From contig NZ_VOSW01000018.1 in NCBI RefSeq assembly GCF_009690905.1, positions 46,995 through 110,994 on the forward strand: 64,000 nt of DNA, in the 5' to 3' direction. A program made the translations under genes and the position numbers. Positions 9,300 to 19,208 of this stretch are shown here, one piece after another. The notes beneath the pieces were generated by a model. The model did no database searches. It was not told the DNA's origin and worked only from the letters and a program-made list of their open reading frames with translations. Source of the DNA: Paraburkholderia madseniana (lineage in GTDB: Bacteria > Pseudomonadota > Gammaproteobacteria > Burkholderiales > Burkholderiaceae). Within the stretch, counting starts at the first letter, position 1, and each line of letters opens with the position of its first letter.

Positions 9300-10298
9300 T
9301 CAGCCCATTTTCTGCATGATGGACATCAGCTTTTTCGCGTAATGCGGATCGGTCGCGTAACCCGCGCGCTGCATGCCGTTGGCAAAGCCATTCACGTCAT
9401 GCGAGGAGTTGATCACCTGCGCATAACGCGGGTTGCCCTTGAGCATGCTCGCGTAGTCGGTCATCGCTTCCTGGTACGAGTCGTACGCGCGGAATTTTTC
9501 GACGGTGCGCTGCGGCTTGCCGTTCACATATTCGGTCGTGACCGTCGAGACGGTCTTGCCGGTCCAGTCCTTGGTCGCCTTGATGCCGAACACGTTGTGG
9601 CTGGTCGAACCGTCCGACTTCCTGATCTCGCTCTTGCCCCAACCCGATTCGAGCGCGGCCTGGCCGATGATGAAGCGCGCCGGAATGCCGGTTGCCGCGC
9701 TGGCGGCTTGCGCCGGCTCGGCGAGCTTGTCGACGAAGGCGTCGACCTTCGGCGAGCTGCCGTCGCCTTTGATCGGCGGAGTCAGCGCGCTGTTGGCCGA
9801 GTAGCCCTTGCCCATCGCCAGTTGGCCGTTGGCCTGCGCGTTGCCGTAAGCCTTCGCGAGCGCGTTCAGCGCCGCGGTCTGGCCTTCGTCGCCGCCGCTG
9901 CCGCCACCGAGCGCATTGGCCATGCCGGTGAGGCCGCCGCCTGCACCGCTCGCGCCGCCCACCTGCATGCCCTGATTGCGCATCATCTGCTTGAGCATCG
10001 CGTCGGCGACACCAATGCCCTTCTGCGACAGTTGTTGCGACAACTGCTGATCCATCATCGACGTGAAGGTGGCGCTGTCGTGCGAATCGAACGGACCATC
10101 CTGTGGCGTCGCATCGCGCATGCTCTTCAGCATCATCTGCGTGAACACCGCGTCGAACTGTTGCGCCGCCATCTTCATGCCGGCTTGCGGCGAGGCCTTG
10201 GCCTGTGCGCTCAGCTTGCCGAAGCCCTGCACGTCGAGCGCGAAGCGCTGGGTCAGGTCGTTCGCCGCATTGGCGGAATTGGTCGTATCCGAATTCAT
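9300..10298 (-). CDS. flgJ: Peptidoglycan hydrolase / rod-capping protein FlgJ
   Basis: FlgJ caps the growing rod and opens the peptidoglycan. The 332-residue product has the N-terminal rod-capping domain (AAQQFDAVFTQMMLKSMRDA), a Gly-rich linker, and a C-terminal GH73 glucosaminidase domain with the likely catalytic Glu in QAALESGWGK and the HNVFGIKATKDW block. GGAAGG precedes the ATG. It is the last gene of flgBCDEFGHIJ. Having both domains fused is the usual beta/gammaproteobacterial form. Confidence 0.97.
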   Translation of the reverse strand: MNSDTTNSANAANDLTQRFALDVQGFGKLSAQAKASPQAGMKMAAQQFDAVFTQMMLKSMRDATPQDGPFDSHDSATFTSMMDQQLSQQLSQKGIGVADAMLKQMMRNQGMQVGGASGAGGGLTGMANALGGGSGGDEGQTAALNALAKAYGNAQANGQLAMGKGYSANSALTPPIKGDGSSPKVDAFVDKLAEPAQAASAATGIPARFIIGQAALESGWGKSEIRKSDGSTSHNVFGIKATKDWTGKTVSTVTTEYVNGKPQRTVEKFRAYDSYQEAMTDYASMLKGNPRYAQVINSSHDVNGFANGMQRAGYATDPHYAKKLMSIMQKMG

Positions 10299-10310
10299 CC
10301 TGTGCCTTCC

Positions 10311-11516
10311 TTAGATGATTTCCAGGTCGGCGCGCAAAGCGCCCGCCGCTTTCATTGCCTGCAGGATCGACATCAGATCCGCGGGCGTCGCACCCAGTGC
10401 GTTGAGCGCCTTCACCACTTCGGCAAGGTTCGCGCCGGCGGTCACCAGCTTCAGTGCGCCGTTGTCCTGCTTCATCTGAATCTGCGATTGTTGCGCGGTC
10501 ACCGTCTGGCCGTTCGAGAACGCGCCCGGCTGACTCACCACCGGCTGCGTATTGATCACCACGGACAGATTGCCGTGCGCCACCGCGCAGCTTTGCAGCG
10601 TGACCATCTGGTTCATCACGATCGAGCCGGTGCGCGCGTTCAGGATCACCTTCGCGGCCGCTTGCGCCGGCTTGACGTCGAGGTTCTGCAATTGCGCCAT
10701 GAAGGCGACCTGCTGTTCCGGATCGGAGGGCGCGCGCAGTTGAATCGTGCGGCCGTCGAGCGCCGTGGCCGTGCCGCTGCCGAACGCGTTGTTCACCGCG
10801 GCCACCACGCGCTGCGTGGTGTCGTAGTCCATGTCGTTAAGGTCGAGCTGCATCGTACCCGCTTGCGATACCGAGGTCGGCACCGCGCGTTCGACGATCG
10901 CGCCGCCAGCGATGCGGCCCGCATTGAGTGTGTTCACCTGCACCTTGCTGCCGTTCGCGCTCGCGCCGGCGCCGCCGACCGCCACATTGCCCTGGCCAAG
11001 CGCATACACCTGGCCGTCCGCGCCCTTGAGCGGCGTAAGCAGCAGCGTGCCGCCGCGCAGGCTCTTCGAATTGCCGAGCGACGACACCGTCACGTCGATC
11101 GCTTCGCCGGGACGCGCGAACGGCGGCAACACCGCCGTCACCATCACCGCGGCGACGTTCTTCAACTGGATGTTCGACAGCGACGATTGCTGGTTGGTCG
11201 AACCCGCCGCCTGGTTGTTGATCGAGATGCCGAGGTTCGCCAACATGTTGGCGAGTGTCTGCGTGGTGAACGGCGTCTGCGTGGTCTGGTCGCCCGTGCC
11301 GTCGAGACCGACGACGAGGCCGTAGCCGATCAGCGGGTTGTCACGCACGCCCTGGATCTGCACGAGGTCTTTCAGACGTTCGGCATAAGCGGGCGTAGCG
11401 GCCGGCAGCGCGGCGCAAGCAAGCGCGATGAAGGCCAGTGCACGGCCCACGCGAGCCAATCGCGCGAGAGGTGCGGCGAACGCGGCGCGGCGGGAGCGGG
11501 AGAAGGCGGTACGCAT
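10311..11516 (-). CDS. flgI: Flagellar P-ring protein FlgI
   Basis: FlgI forms the P-ring bushing in the periplasm. I start at the ATG at 11516 ([13 protein letters not shown]), giving 401 residues; a GTG at 11525 is also possible. A twin-Arg-rich N-terminus and signal peptide ending PAYA precede the mature start [31 protein letters not shown], which is diagnostic. The C-terminus ends with the typical [19 protein letters not shown]. The gene overlaps the end of flgH. Confidence 0.96.
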   Translation of the reverse strand: MRTAFSRSRRAAFAAPLARLARVGRALAFIALACAALPAATPAYAERLKDLVQIQGVRDNPLIGYGLVVGLDGTGDQTTQTPFTTQTLANMLANLGISINNQAAGSTNQQSSLSNIQLKNVAAVMVTAVLPPFARPGEAIDVTVSSLGNSKSLRGGTLLLTPLKGADGQVYALGQGNVAVGGAGASANGSKVQVNTLNAGRIAGGAIVERAVPTSVSQAGTMQLDLNDMDYDTTQRVVAAVNNAFGSGTATALDGRTIQLRAPSDPEQQVAFMAQLQNLDVKPAQAAAKVILNARTGSIVMNQMVTLQSCAVAHGNLSVVINTQPVVSQPGAFSNGQTVTAQQSQIQMKQDNGALKLVTAGANLAEVVKALNALGATPADLMSILQAMKAAGALRADLEII

Positions 11517-11518
11517 GA

Positions 11519-12217
11519 TCACCACGGCGACACGTTGAGGAAGAAGCGCTGCAGGAAGCCCATGTTCTCGGATTCGTCGATATAGCCCTTCGCGGAGTAT
11601 TCGATCTTCGCGTCGGCCACCTGGGTCGAGTACACGGCGTTCAGGTTGGAGATCGTGTTGGGATTCACCACACCGGAAAAGCGCACGAATTCGTTGCCCT
11701 GGTTGATCAGCATCTGCTTCTCGCCGCTGACCATCAGGTTGCCGTTCGGCAGCACGCCGGTCACTGTCACCGTGATCGTGCCGCTGAACGTATTCGACGC
11801 ATTCGCACCGCCGGTTGCCGAAAACTTGTTGGCGCCGTTCGCGCTCAGGTTGGTCTTGCCGAACAGGCCGCCGAGAAAACCGGCGGTCGGCACGTCGAAG
11901 TTGGTGTTGCCGTTACGGTTGACCCCTGCGCCCGAGGACTTCGTCGCGTTGACGTTTTCCTGAATCACGATCGTCAGGATGTCGCCCACATTGCGCGGCC
12001 GCTGATCTTCGAACAGCGGCCGGCCCGCGTAACCCGGGTTGTAGATCGAGCCCGGCGATTGCGCCTGCGGCGGCATCGGCGGCTGTGCCGTCATCGGTTG
12101 CTGGACGATCGGCTGCTTCGGCACGAGGCCGCAGCCACCCAGCACCGCGAGCAGTGTGAGCTGCACGAGCGCCTGAGCGGTGCGCGAATGAACCGGGTTA
12201 CGAGTGAAGTGCGACAT
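11519..12217 (-). CDS. flgH: Flagellar L-ring lipoprotein FlgH
   Basis: FlgH forms the outer-membrane L-ring. The 232-residue product has a lipoprotein signal with lipobox LGGC near residue 29, then the typical blocks [34 protein letters not shown] and a C-terminal [13 protein letters not shown]. It acts together with FlgI, whose gene overlaps its 3' end. Confidence 0.97.
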   Translation of the reverse strand: MSHFTRNPVHSRTAQALVQLTLLAVLGGCGLVPKQPIVQQPMTAQPPMPPQAQSPGSIYNPGYAGRPLFEDQRPRNVGDILTIVIQENVNATKSSGAGVNRNGNTNFDVPTAGFLGGLFGKTNLSANGANKFSATGGANASNTFSGTITVTVTGVLPNGNLMVSGEKQMLINQGNEFVRFSGVVNPNTISNLNAVYSTQVADAKIEYSAKGYIDESENMGFLQRFFLNVSPW

Positions 12218-12258
12218 CTTGATTATTACCGCCTGTTAATTCCCCAGTCCCTTAAGCC

Positions 12259-13047
12259 TTAAACCTGCATCTGGCTGAGGGTCTGCAGCATCTGGTCGGA
12301 GGTCGTCACGGCCTTGCTGTTGATTTCGTAAGCGCGCTGCGTCTGGATCATGTTCACCAGTTCCTGCACCACGTTCACGTTCGATGCTTCCACGTAACCC
12401 TGATTCAGCGTGCCGGCGCCGTTCAGGCCAGGTTGCGCGACGTTCGGCGCACCCGACGAAGCCGTTTCCGAGAACAGGTTTTCCCCCTTTGCATCCAGAC
12501 CGGCCGGGTTGATGAAGGTAGCGACCTGCATCGAGCCGAGCTGCTGGCTGTTGGTCGAGCCGGCGACGGTGATCGACACCACGCCGTCGCTGCCGATGGT
12601 CAGCGAGGTTGCGTTGTTCGGAATCGTGATCGCCGGAATCACCTGGTAACCGCTCGATGTGACGAGCTGGCCCTGCGCGTTGGTCTGGAACGAACCGTCA
12701 CGCGTGTAGGCGGTCGTGCCGTCGGGCATCTGCACCTGGAAAAAGCCCTGACCGTTGATGGCGACGTCTTTCGAGTTGCCGGTCTGCTGCAGGTTGCCCT
12801 GCGTGTAGAGACGTTCGGTCGCGACCTGTTGCACACCCGTGCCGAGCTGGATACCGGACGGCAGTTCGGTGTTTTGCGTCGAGTTCGCACCCGGCTGACG
12901 GATGGTCTGATACAGCAGATCCTCGAACACCGCGCGCGAGCCCTTGAAGCCGTTGGTGCTGACGTTCGCGAGGTTGTTCGAAATCACGTCCATCTGCGAC
13001 TGTTGCGCATTCATGCCGGTGGCGGCGATGTAGAGCGAGCGATTCAC
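12259..13047 (-). CDS. flgG: Flagellar distal rod protein FlgG
   Basis: FlgG forms the distal rod. The 262-residue product begins [20 protein letters not shown] with the [12 protein letters not shown] rod motif and ends [20 protein letters not shown]. The start codon is GTG at 13047 with a good AGGAG about 9 bases upstream. FlgG is the most conserved rod protein, so the call is firm. The upstream gap to flgF holds two copies of a palindromic repeat. Confidence 0.97.
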   Translation of the reverse strand: MNRSLYIAATGMNAQQSQMDVISNNLANVSTNGFKGSRAVFEDLLYQTIRQPGANSTQNTELPSGIQLGTGVQQVATERLYTQGNLQQTGNSKDVAINGQGFFQVQMPDGTTAYTRDGSFQTNAQGQLVTSSGYQVIPAITIPNNATSLTIGSDGVVSITVAGSTNSQQLGSMQVATFINPAGLDAKGENLFSETASSGAPNVAQPGLNGAGTLNQGYVEASNVNVVQELVNMIQTQRAYEINSKAVTTSDQMLQTLSQMQV

Positions 13048-13061
13048 TATTCTTCTCCTGT

Positions 13062-13104
13062 GTCGACCGGAGTTAGCGCTTTAGCGCTTAGTCCGGTCCC
13101 ATGC
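13062..13104. repeat. Palindromic intergenic repeat, copy 1
   Basis: The unit runs from GTCGACCGGAGTTAGCGCT to TAGTCCGGTCCCATGC. The two ends are complementary (ACCGGA / TCCGGT) and the middle has AGCGCT twice, so it folds into a long hairpin. It lies in the flgG-flgF gap, 6 bases from copy 2. Confidence 0.75.
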
Positions 13105-13110
13105 AAAGCT

Positions 13111-13151
13111 GTCGTTCGGAGTTAGCGCTTTAGCGCTTACTCCGATCCCAT
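13111..13151. repeat. Palindromic intergenic repeat, copy 2
   Basis: This is near-identical to copy 1: CGGAGTTAGCGCTTTAGCGC then TTACTCCGATCCCAT. Compensating changes keep the outer stem (CGGAGT with ACTCCG), which supports a structured element. Confidence 0.75.
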
Positions 13152-13155
13152 CCCG

Positions 13156-13914
13156 TTAGCTAAAGCTGAGCAACTGGTTGGCGGACTGGTCGTTCTTGTC
13201 CGCGTTTTCCAGCAGCTTGGTCTGCATCTGGAACTGGCGGGCGTTGGTGATCATCGCGACCATCGCGCTGACCGGATTCACGTTGCTGCCTTCAAGCGAT
13301 GCCGGCGCCAGCGTGACGGCCGGATCGGCGTCGGCGGCATTGCCGTCGGCGGTGCGAAAGAGGCCGTCGTCGCCGCGCGTCATGGTTTGCGGATCCGGAT
13401 TCACCAGCTTCAACTGATCGACCGTCACCACCGCCGTCGGCGGATCGCCCGGCGTCAGCGCGGACACCGTACCGTCCTTGCCGATGGTGATTTCCGCACC
13501 CGGCGGCACCGATACCGGGCCGCCGTTGCCGAGCACCGTCTGGTTCATGGCGTTCACCAGTTGACCGTTCTCGTCGACGTGCAGATTGCCGGCGCGCGTA
13601 TAAGCCTCGTTGCCGTCGGCGGTTTGCACCGCCAGCCAGCCCGGACCCTGGATCGCCACGTCGAGCGGGTTGCCCGTCTGCTGGATCGGCCCCGGCGTAT
13701 AGTCGGCACCCGGCGTCGACGACAGCACGAAGGTGCGCGTGGTGCTGTCGTTGATCGAACTGCCGTCGCCGAACGCCATCGGCACGGCGCGGAAAGTCGC
13801 AAGCTGCGCGCGAAAGCCGGTGGTCGAGGCGTTCGCCAGATTGTTGGCAACGATAGCCTGCTGTTCGAGCGCTTGCGTGCTGCCCGACATCGCGGTGTAG
13901 ATCAGCCGATCCAT
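13156..13914 (-). CDS. flgF: Flagellar proximal rod protein FlgF
   Basis: FlgF is a proximal rod protein. The 252-residue product starts MDRLIYTAMSGSTQALEQQ with the rod motif NNLANASTTGFRAQ, has the central beta domain with GPGWLAVQTADG, and ends ENADKNDQSANQLLSFS. It is separated from flgG by 108 bases containing two palindromic repeats, so transcription or mRNA stability may be modulated there. Confidence 0.96.
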   Translation of the reverse strand: MDRLIYTAMSGSTQALEQQAIVANNLANASTTGFRAQLATFRAVPMAFGDGSSINDSTTRTFVLSSTPGADYTPGPIQQTGNPLDVAIQGPGWLAVQTADGNEAYTRAGNLHVDENGQLVNAMNQTVLGNGGPVSVPPGAEITIGKDGTVSALTPGDPPTAVVTVDQLKLVNPDPQTMTRGDDGLFRTADGNAADADPAVTLAPASLEGSNVNPVSAMVAMITNARQFQMQTKLLENADKNDQSANQLLSFS

Positions 13915-13933
13915 GATGGGAAGTCCCGGTCGC

Positions 13934-15445
13934 TTACAGGTTGATCAGGGTCTGGTCGACGGTCTGCTGGGTCTTGATCGTCTGCGCGTTCGCCTGATAG
14001 TTGCGTTGCGCGGTGATCAGGTTCACCAGTTCGCTCGTCAGGTCGACGTTCGAGTTTTCCACCGCGCCGCCTTGCAGCACGCCGTGGTTGGTCGAGCCCG
14101 GCGCTGAGATCTGCGCGACGCCCGATTGGGACGTCTGCTGGAACTCGTTGTTGCCGAGGTTCACGAGACCGTTCTGGTTCGAGAAGTTCGCGAGCACGAC
14201 CTGGCCGAGCGCCGCGGTTTGCTGGTTCGAGTAGTTGCCGGTCAGTGTGCCGTCGGCGCCGATCGTGAAGCTCGTCAGCGTGCCGGCTGCGAAGCCGTCA
14301 GGCTGCAGCGAGTTCACGCCGTCCTTGCCGCCGTACTGCGTCGTGCCGCCGATATTCAGCGTCAGGTTCTGCGGCGTCGACGAACCGTCGGTGGTCGGAA
14401 TGCTGAAGTTGAAGACGAACGGCGTGGTGGTAGCAACGCCGGCCGCGTTGGTCGTGCCGAGCAGCGTGCCCGACGAGTTGAAGTTCGCATGGCCGACTAG
14501 GCTCGCGGTGCCGGTCGAGGTGCCCGCGTACACGTTCCACGTGCCGGCCGAAGTCTTCGCGAAGTACATGTTGACCGTCTGCGAGCCGCCAAGCGAGTCA
14601 TAGACCGTCGTGCTGGTCGAGTAGTTATACGTCGACGAGCTGTTCTGGTTGAACGCGACCGGGGTCGGCGCGATCGCAACGCTGTCGCCAGTTGCCGGCA
14701 CGCCGTTGAACGTGATGGTCTGGCCGTTGCCGAGCGAGACCGCCGTGCCGGCCGTGTACGTAGCGGCGGCGGTCGTCGTGCCGAGCGTGGTGTCGGTCAC
14801 CGTGTAGGTCGTCGGGCTCGTGAAGTTGACGGTGTAGCTGTCGTTATTCGTGCCCGAGGCGGTGTTCGTGATGGTCGCGCCGGGCGTCGTGAGCGTGCTG
14901 CCCCCGACAAGGGTCGGCGTCACGGCCGGCGTGCCGAGCATCAGCGGATCCTGCGCATTCAGGTTCAAACCGGCGACGATCTTGGTGGTCGCTTGCGGCG
15001 CGATGTTCGCGGTCGGCACGCTGAGCGGCACGGTCTGCGCGGTGTTGATGATGCCCGCGGCGTTCGCGGCGTAGCCCATCAGTTGCAGGCCTTGCGCGTT
15101 GACGATGTTGCCGTTCTTGTCGAGCTGGAACACGCCGTTGCGCGAGTACACCAGCGAGCCGTTGTTCGACAACTGGAAGAAGCCGTTGCCGTTGATCGCG
15201 ACGTCGAGCGCCTGGTTGGTGCTGGTGATCGTGCCTTGCGAGAACTGCTGCTGCACTTCGGAGAGCTTGGTGCCGATGCCGACCTGGTTGCCCACTGCGG
15301 TCGCCACCGAATTGGCGTACATGTCGGCGAATTGCGCCGCGCCGCTCTTGAAGCCAACCGTGTTCGCGTTGGCAATGTTGTTGCCGATCACGTCGAGGTC
15401 GCTCGACGATGCGGACAAACCACTCAAACCTTGTTGGTAACCCAT
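13934..15445 (-). CDS. flgE: Flagellar hook protein FlgE
   Basis: FlgE is the hook subunit. The 503-residue product starts MGYQQGLSGLSASSSDLDVI with NNIANANTVGFKSG and ends VNLITAQRNYQANAQTIKTQ plus QTVDQTLINL. It is longer than the E. coli protein (about 400 residues) because of extra Thr/Gly/Ser-rich outer domains in the middle. The family and position between flgD and flgF are unambiguous. Confidence 0.97.
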   Translation of the reverse strand: MGYQQGLSGLSASSSDLDVIGNNIANANTVGFKSGAAQFADMYANSVATAVGNQVGIGTKLSEVQQQFSQGTITSTNQALDVAINGNGFFQLSNNGSLVYSRNGVFQLDKNGNIVNAQGLQLMGYAANAAGIINTAQTVPLSVPTANIAPQATTKIVAGLNLNAQDPLMLGTPAVTPTLVGGSTLTTPGATITNTASGTNNDSYTVNFTSPTTYTVTDTTLGTTTAAATYTAGTAVSLGNGQTITFNGVPATGDSVAIAPTPVAFNQNSSSTYNYSTSTTVYDSLGGSQTVNMYFAKTSAGTWNVYAGTSTGTASLVGHANFNSSGTLLGTTNAAGVATTTPFVFNFSIPTTDGSSTPQNLTLNIGGTTQYGGKDGVNSLQPDGFAAGTLTSFTIGADGTLTGNYSNQQTAALGQVVLANFSNQNGLVNLGNNEFQQTSQSGVAQISAPGSTNHGVLQGGAVENSNVDLTSELVNLITAQRNYQANAQTIKTQQTVDQTLINL

Positions 15446-15488
15446 GACGGTCTCCGTATCTGGAAAGTCGTAACTGACAGAATCTGAA

Positions 15489-16220
15489 TCAGAGGATGGC
15501 GGCGACGCTGGTCAGCCCCACGGTCGTGCCGTTCGACAGCACGAGGCCCGGCGTACCGCTGTTCTGCATGACGACGCTTTGCACCGTCGCGCCCGTGAGC
15601 GTCGTGGCCGTTGCCTGCTGACCGTTGATCGTGCCGACCGCGCTGATCGTGTAGCTGCCGTCGGGCAGCGTGTTGCCGGCCGAATCCGTCGGCGTCCAGC
15701 CCACCGGAATCGTGCCTGCCGACTGCTTGCCGAGGTCGATCGTGTTGACGATCGTGCCCGCCGAGTTCTTCACCACTACCTGTAGATCGCCCACCGAGTT
15801 GGCGAGCTGCACGCCGAACGAGGTGGCCTTGCCGCTCGCGACCGTTACCGAACTGCCCGGCGCGAGCACGGTCGAGCCGATCAGCAGCGCGGCTTGCGAC
15901 TGCTGGCCTGCCGACATCTGCGTGGCGAGCGAGGTGAGCGTCGTGTTCAACTGGCTGATGCCCGACACCGTGTTGATCTGCGCCAGCTGCGAGGTCATCT
16001 GCGAGCTGTCCATCGGATTGGTCGGATCCTGATTCTTCAACTGCGCGACGAGCAGTTGCAGGAAAGTATTCTGCAGATCGGTCGCCGAGGTGCCCGACGT
16101 GCTGCCGGTCGAGCTGGTGGAGCTGGTCGCGCTCTTGGTGCTGCTCGTGCCGTTCATCGTATCGAGCAGCGTTTGCGACACGTTCGTGCCGTTGCTGCCG
16201 ATGGTGGTGTTAGTGGTCAA
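15489..16220 (-). CDS. flgD: Hook assembly scaffolding protein FlgD
   Basis: FlgD caps the hook during its assembly. The 243-residue product has a Ser/Thr-rich N-terminus, the LQNTFLQLLVAQLKNQDPTN block (residues about 50-69) and PMDSSQMTSQLAQI, then the C-terminal Ig/tudor-like domains (VGWTPTDSAGNTLPDGSYTI). The start is TTG, supported by a strong GAGGAG about 8 bases upstream. Confidence 0.96.
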   Translation of the reverse strand: MTTNTTIGSNGTNVSQTLLDTMNGTSSTKSATSSTSSTGSTSGTSATDLQNTFLQLLVAQLKNQDPTNPMDSSQMTSQLAQINTVSGISQLNTTLTSLATQMSAGQQSQAALLIGSTVLAPGSSVTVASGKATSFGVQLANSVGDLQVVVKNSAGTIVNTIDLGKQSAGTIPVGWTPTDSAGNTLPDGSYTISAVGTINGQQATATTLTGATVQSVVMQNSGTPGLVLSNGTTVGLTSVAAIL

Positions 16221-16230
16221 GGAATTCTCC

Positions 16231-16656
16231 TCAGGTTCCGATCGTGAGCGTTTTCAACATCAGTGTCTTGGCGGTGTTCAGGGTCTCGACGTTGGCCTGG
16301 TACGAGCGCGAGGCCGAGATCATGTTGACCATTTCCTGCACCGGGTCGACGTTGGGCAGCGTGACGTAACCGTCCGGGTTGGCCGCCGGGTTGCCGGGGT
16401 CGTAGGCGGTCTTCATCGGCGTCGGGTCGTCGACCACGCCGGTGACCTGCACGCCGCCGATCTGCTGACCGGAGCCCGTGCGCGCGCCACCGATCGGGCT
16501 GACCGCGAACACGACCTGCTTGGCCTTGTACGGCTGGCCGTCCGGGCCGGTCGTGCTGTCCGCGTTGGCGAGATTCGACGCCGTCACGTTGAGCCGCTGC
16601 GACTGCGCTGACATCGCGGAGCCTGCAACACCGAAAATGTTCATCAGGGATGGCAT
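16231..16656 (-). CDS. flgC: Flagellar proximal rod protein FlgC
   Basis: FlgC is a proximal rod protein. The 141-residue product has the family length. It contains [20 protein letters not shown] near the start, the [20 protein letters not shown] motif and a C-terminal [11 protein letters not shown] helix. A second Met at residue 5 could also start. It lies between flgB and flgD, as in other flagellar operons. Confidence 0.97.
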   Translation of the reverse strand: MPSLMNIFGVAGSAMSAQSQRLNVTASNLANADSTTGPDGQPYKAKQVVFAVSPIGGARTGSGQQIGGVQVTGVVDDPTPMKTAYDPGNPAANPDGYVTLPNVDPVQEMVNMISASRSYQANVETLNTAKTLMLKTLTIGT

Positions 16657-16764
16657 GTTTCCTGACCTCTCCTGCCGGGTCGAGCCGGCTTCCTGTTAAA
16701 TCCCGTAGCGATTTGTTCCTGCGTACTGCGTATCTGGTATTGCGCCGATCGTTGTGCCGGCTAT

Positions 16765-17259
16765 TTACGATCCCGACTGGATCGCCGCGAGCATCGTCTT
16801 GATCTGGCCCGACAGCACCGTCATGCCCGATTCGAAGTGCAACGTGTTGTCCGCGAACTGCACGCGTTCCGTATCGATGTCGACCGTGTTGCCGTCGAGC
16901 GCGGGTTGCGTCGGAATGCGGTACTGCAGATTGCCGTAGTCGTCCGGTGTGCCACCGGTCGGCGTCAGCGTCGTCTTGCCGGACATGTGACCCGGCGCGG
17001 TCGACACCATCGACATGCCGCTCGTCACCCCTGCGGGCTGCGTCATGGCGAGCGTCGAGTTGTTCGAGGCGCCGGTGCCCGCACCGCCGCCGGTCTTCTT
17101 CAGCGCGCCGGCCAGCGACGAAGCGAAGTCGACGTCGCGCGCCTTGTACCCGGGGGTATCGGCGTTGGCGATATTCGACGACAGCAGTTCCTGCCGGTAA
17201 GCGCGCACATCGAGCGCCTGGCGGCCAAAGGCGAATTCGGCATCGAGTTTGTCCAGCAT
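16765..17259 (-). CDS. flgB: Flagellar proximal rod protein FlgB
   Basis: FlgB is the most proximal rod protein and the first gene of the flgBCDEFGHIJ operon. The 164-residue product contains QELLSSNIANADTPGYKARD (about residues 24-43) and the C-terminal DTERVQFADNTLHFESGMTV block. GGAGA precedes the ATG. It is divergent from flgA across about 218 bases, which should hold both promoters. Confidence 0.97.
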   Translation of the reverse strand: MLDKLDAEFAFGRQALDVRAYRQELLSSNIANADTPGYKARDVDFASSLAGALKKTGGGAGTGASNNSTLAMTQPAGVTSGMSMVSTAPGHMSGKTTLTPTGGTPDDYGNLQYRIPTQPALDGNTVDIDTERVQFADNTLHFESGMTVLSGQIKTMLAAIQSGS

Positions 17260-17477
17260 AGAAATCTCCGGAGAACGTTCCCGAGGCTTCCCGTTTTGTG
17301 CTTCGCGTGAGGATTGCGTCGGCCGGGAAGACCTTTTTGCATGAAGTGCATCTTATGGGCCGAACGCAAGTGGCAATCGGACGAATAACCGGGAAAGGGG
17401 GCTTCTATTCAACGTTTGCACAATGGGGGCGCTCACTAGAATGCAAAGCGTACCGATGCATTCGATGGAGAAACACG

Positions 17478-19010
17478 ATGGACCAGCCCACCTTCGACCC
17501 GACGCACCGCGCAAGCTGCGCGGCGGCGCATCGCGTGGGTGCTGGCGCGGCGCGGCGTGTTTCGCGCGGTGCATCCCGTCTCCTGACGCGTCTCGTCGTG
17601 AATCTGGCGGTATGGGTCGCTGGCGGCATCGTGCTGCTGCCGGCCACGACCCAGGCTCAGGACGCCGGTGGTCCGATCGTGATTCCCGGCCCGGGCGAAA
17701 AGAATCCGGCCGCGCTCAGCGATCTGGCCGCGCAGATGCAGGCAGCGCCCGCGAAACGCACGGGGTCCGCGGCGACGCTCGCCGCCGCTACCGCGCAGTC
17801 GCTGACGCCGGGGCCGGTCGCGCGCGACGCCGATCAATTCACGCGCGCCGCCAACGCGAGCGGCTCGATCGTCATTCCGGGCGCGGGCGAGCCGCCTGCC
17901 GCGCCGCAGATGATCCGTACCAGTTTCAAGCCCGACGCAAACGGGGTCGTGACGATTCCCGCGCCGGGAAGCGCCAATGTGGCTGCGGCCGCAACGACTC
18001 CGCCGGCCGGGATTGCGCGCGTCAATGGGGCGCCCGCCTCGCGTCAGATCGTGCCGGTCGTGATGACGCAGGCGCCGTCGCCGTCGCTCAATGCCGGGCG
18101 GCAAACCGCCGGCGTGCAGTCGGTCGTCGCCAATGCGCCTAACGGCGTAGCCGCCAGCGCGCCCGCAGCCGGTGGCTTCGACAGCCTTGCTTCGCGCGGC
18201 GAGCCGCCGCAACTGGGCGCGAACGGCAAACCCGTCGTGACCACGGCGGTGGCTGCGCCGACACCCGCGCCGATGCCGACACCGCCGGCCACCATTGCCC
18301 GCACGCCGTCGATGCGCCAGGTGGCGCCGGCTGTCGCGCAACAGAATCTGCGACCGGCGGCGCTAGCGCAACCCGTACCGCTGGCGGGCCAGCAAGACGC
18401 CGAGGCGATTCGCAGTGCCGCGCTCGCCTTCCTGCAACAGCAGTCGGCAGGCTTGCCCGGCAAGGTCGAAATCACCGTCGCGCCGGCATTTCCGCGCGGG
18501 CTCGCGGCCTGCACGATGCTCGAACCCTTCATGCCCAGCGGTGCGCGCCTGTGGGGCCGCATGACCGTCGGGGTGCGCTGCGCCGGCGAACGGCCTTGGA
18601 CCATTTATCTGCAAGCGCGCGTTTCGCTGCGCGCCACTTACTATCTGGCCGCCCGCGCGATGGCTCCGGGCGAAGTGTTCACCGCCGCCGACCTCGTCGC
18701 GCGTGACGGCGACCTGACCGGTTTGCCGCAGGCGATCGTCACGGACCCGTCACAGGCAGTCGGCTCAGTGTCGCTCGTGCGCATCGCCGGCGGCATGCCA
18801 CTGCGCCGCGACATGCTGAAAAGCGCGTCGGCGGTGTCGATCGGACAAACGGTGCGGGTTGTCGCGGCGGGCAACGGTTTCGCGATTTCGGCCGAAGGCA
18901 GCGCGATGAACAACGCGTCGCCGGGCCAGCAGGTGCGGGTGAAGACGGCTAACGGCCAGATCATCTCCGGCATCGTCAAGGATGGTTCGACGGTGGAGAT
19001 TCAGTTGTGA
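17478..19010 (+). CDS. flgA: P-ring assembly chaperone FlgA with long N-terminal extension
   Basis: FlgA is the periplasmic chaperone for P-ring assembly. The frame opens at 17298, but the ATG at 17478 has GGAG at a good distance, giving 510 residues, about twice the usual 220-250. Only residues about 305-510 match FlgA (AIRSAALAFLQQQSAGLPGK, the AF-type YYLAARAMAPGEVFTAADL, the SAF-like C-terminus VKTANGQIISGIVKDGSTVE). Before that come a signal peptide ending near TTQAQ (about 60) and a Pro/Ala-rich low-complexity stretch with a recurring motif: IVIPGPGE (67), IVIPGAGE (131), VTIPAPGS (158). Divergent from flgB. Confidence 0.92.
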   Translation: MDQPTFDPTHRASCAAAHRVGAGAARRVSRGASRLLTRLVVNLAVWVAGGIVLLPATTQAQDAGGPIVIPGPGEKNPAALSDLAAQMQAAPAKRTGSAATLAAATAQSLTPGPVARDADQFTRAANASGSIVIPGAGEPPAAPQMIRTSFKPDANGVVTIPAPGSANVAAAATTPPAGIARVNGAPASRQIVPVVMTQAPSPSLNAGRQTAGVQSVVANAPNGVAASAPAAGGFDSLASRGEPPQLGANGKPVVTTAVAAPTPAPMPTPPATIARTPSMRQVAPAVAQQNLRPAALAQPVPLAGQQDAEAIRSAALAFLQQQSAGLPGKVEITVAPAFPRGLAACTMLEPFMPSGARLWGRMTVGVRCAGERPWTIYLQARVSLRATYYLAARAMAPGEVFTAADLVARDGDLTGLPQAIVTDPSQAVGSVSLVRIAGGMPLRRDMLKSASAVSIGQTVRVVAAGNGFAISAEGSAMNNASPGQQVRVKTANGQIISGIVKDGSTVEIQL

Positions 19011-19152
19011 CGCGGCCCGGCGGCAAGCCCCGCAGCCCGTCCGCCGTCGTGAATTCACACGCGGTAGCCGGTACGGCTAGCGCAGTGGATGTCGAACCCG
19101 TCGTGGGGCCGGATCGCCTTGAAAGGCGAGGCGAAACCTGGAGCGATTGCGC

Positions 19153-19180
19153 TAAAGTTTTGATCAGCGGTTGCCGTTAT
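19153..19180 (+). promoter_or_regulatory. Sigma-28 (FliA) promoter for flgM
   Basis: TAAAGTTT (8/8 to the -35 consensus) is followed after 12 nt by GCCGTTAT (GCCG core intact). The spacer is one base longer than the usual 11. It ends 28 bases before the flgM start. A FliA promoter for flgM is expected, because FlgM is replenished as it is exported. Confidence 0.72.
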
Positions 19181-19208
19181 CAAGATCAAATCGTTCAGGA
19201 AGCCAATC

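Noticed and set aside
9270..11585. 771-residue open frame antisense to flgJ and flgI
   Set aside because: Long open frames opposite GC-rich genes are expected; no domain, no ribosome site.
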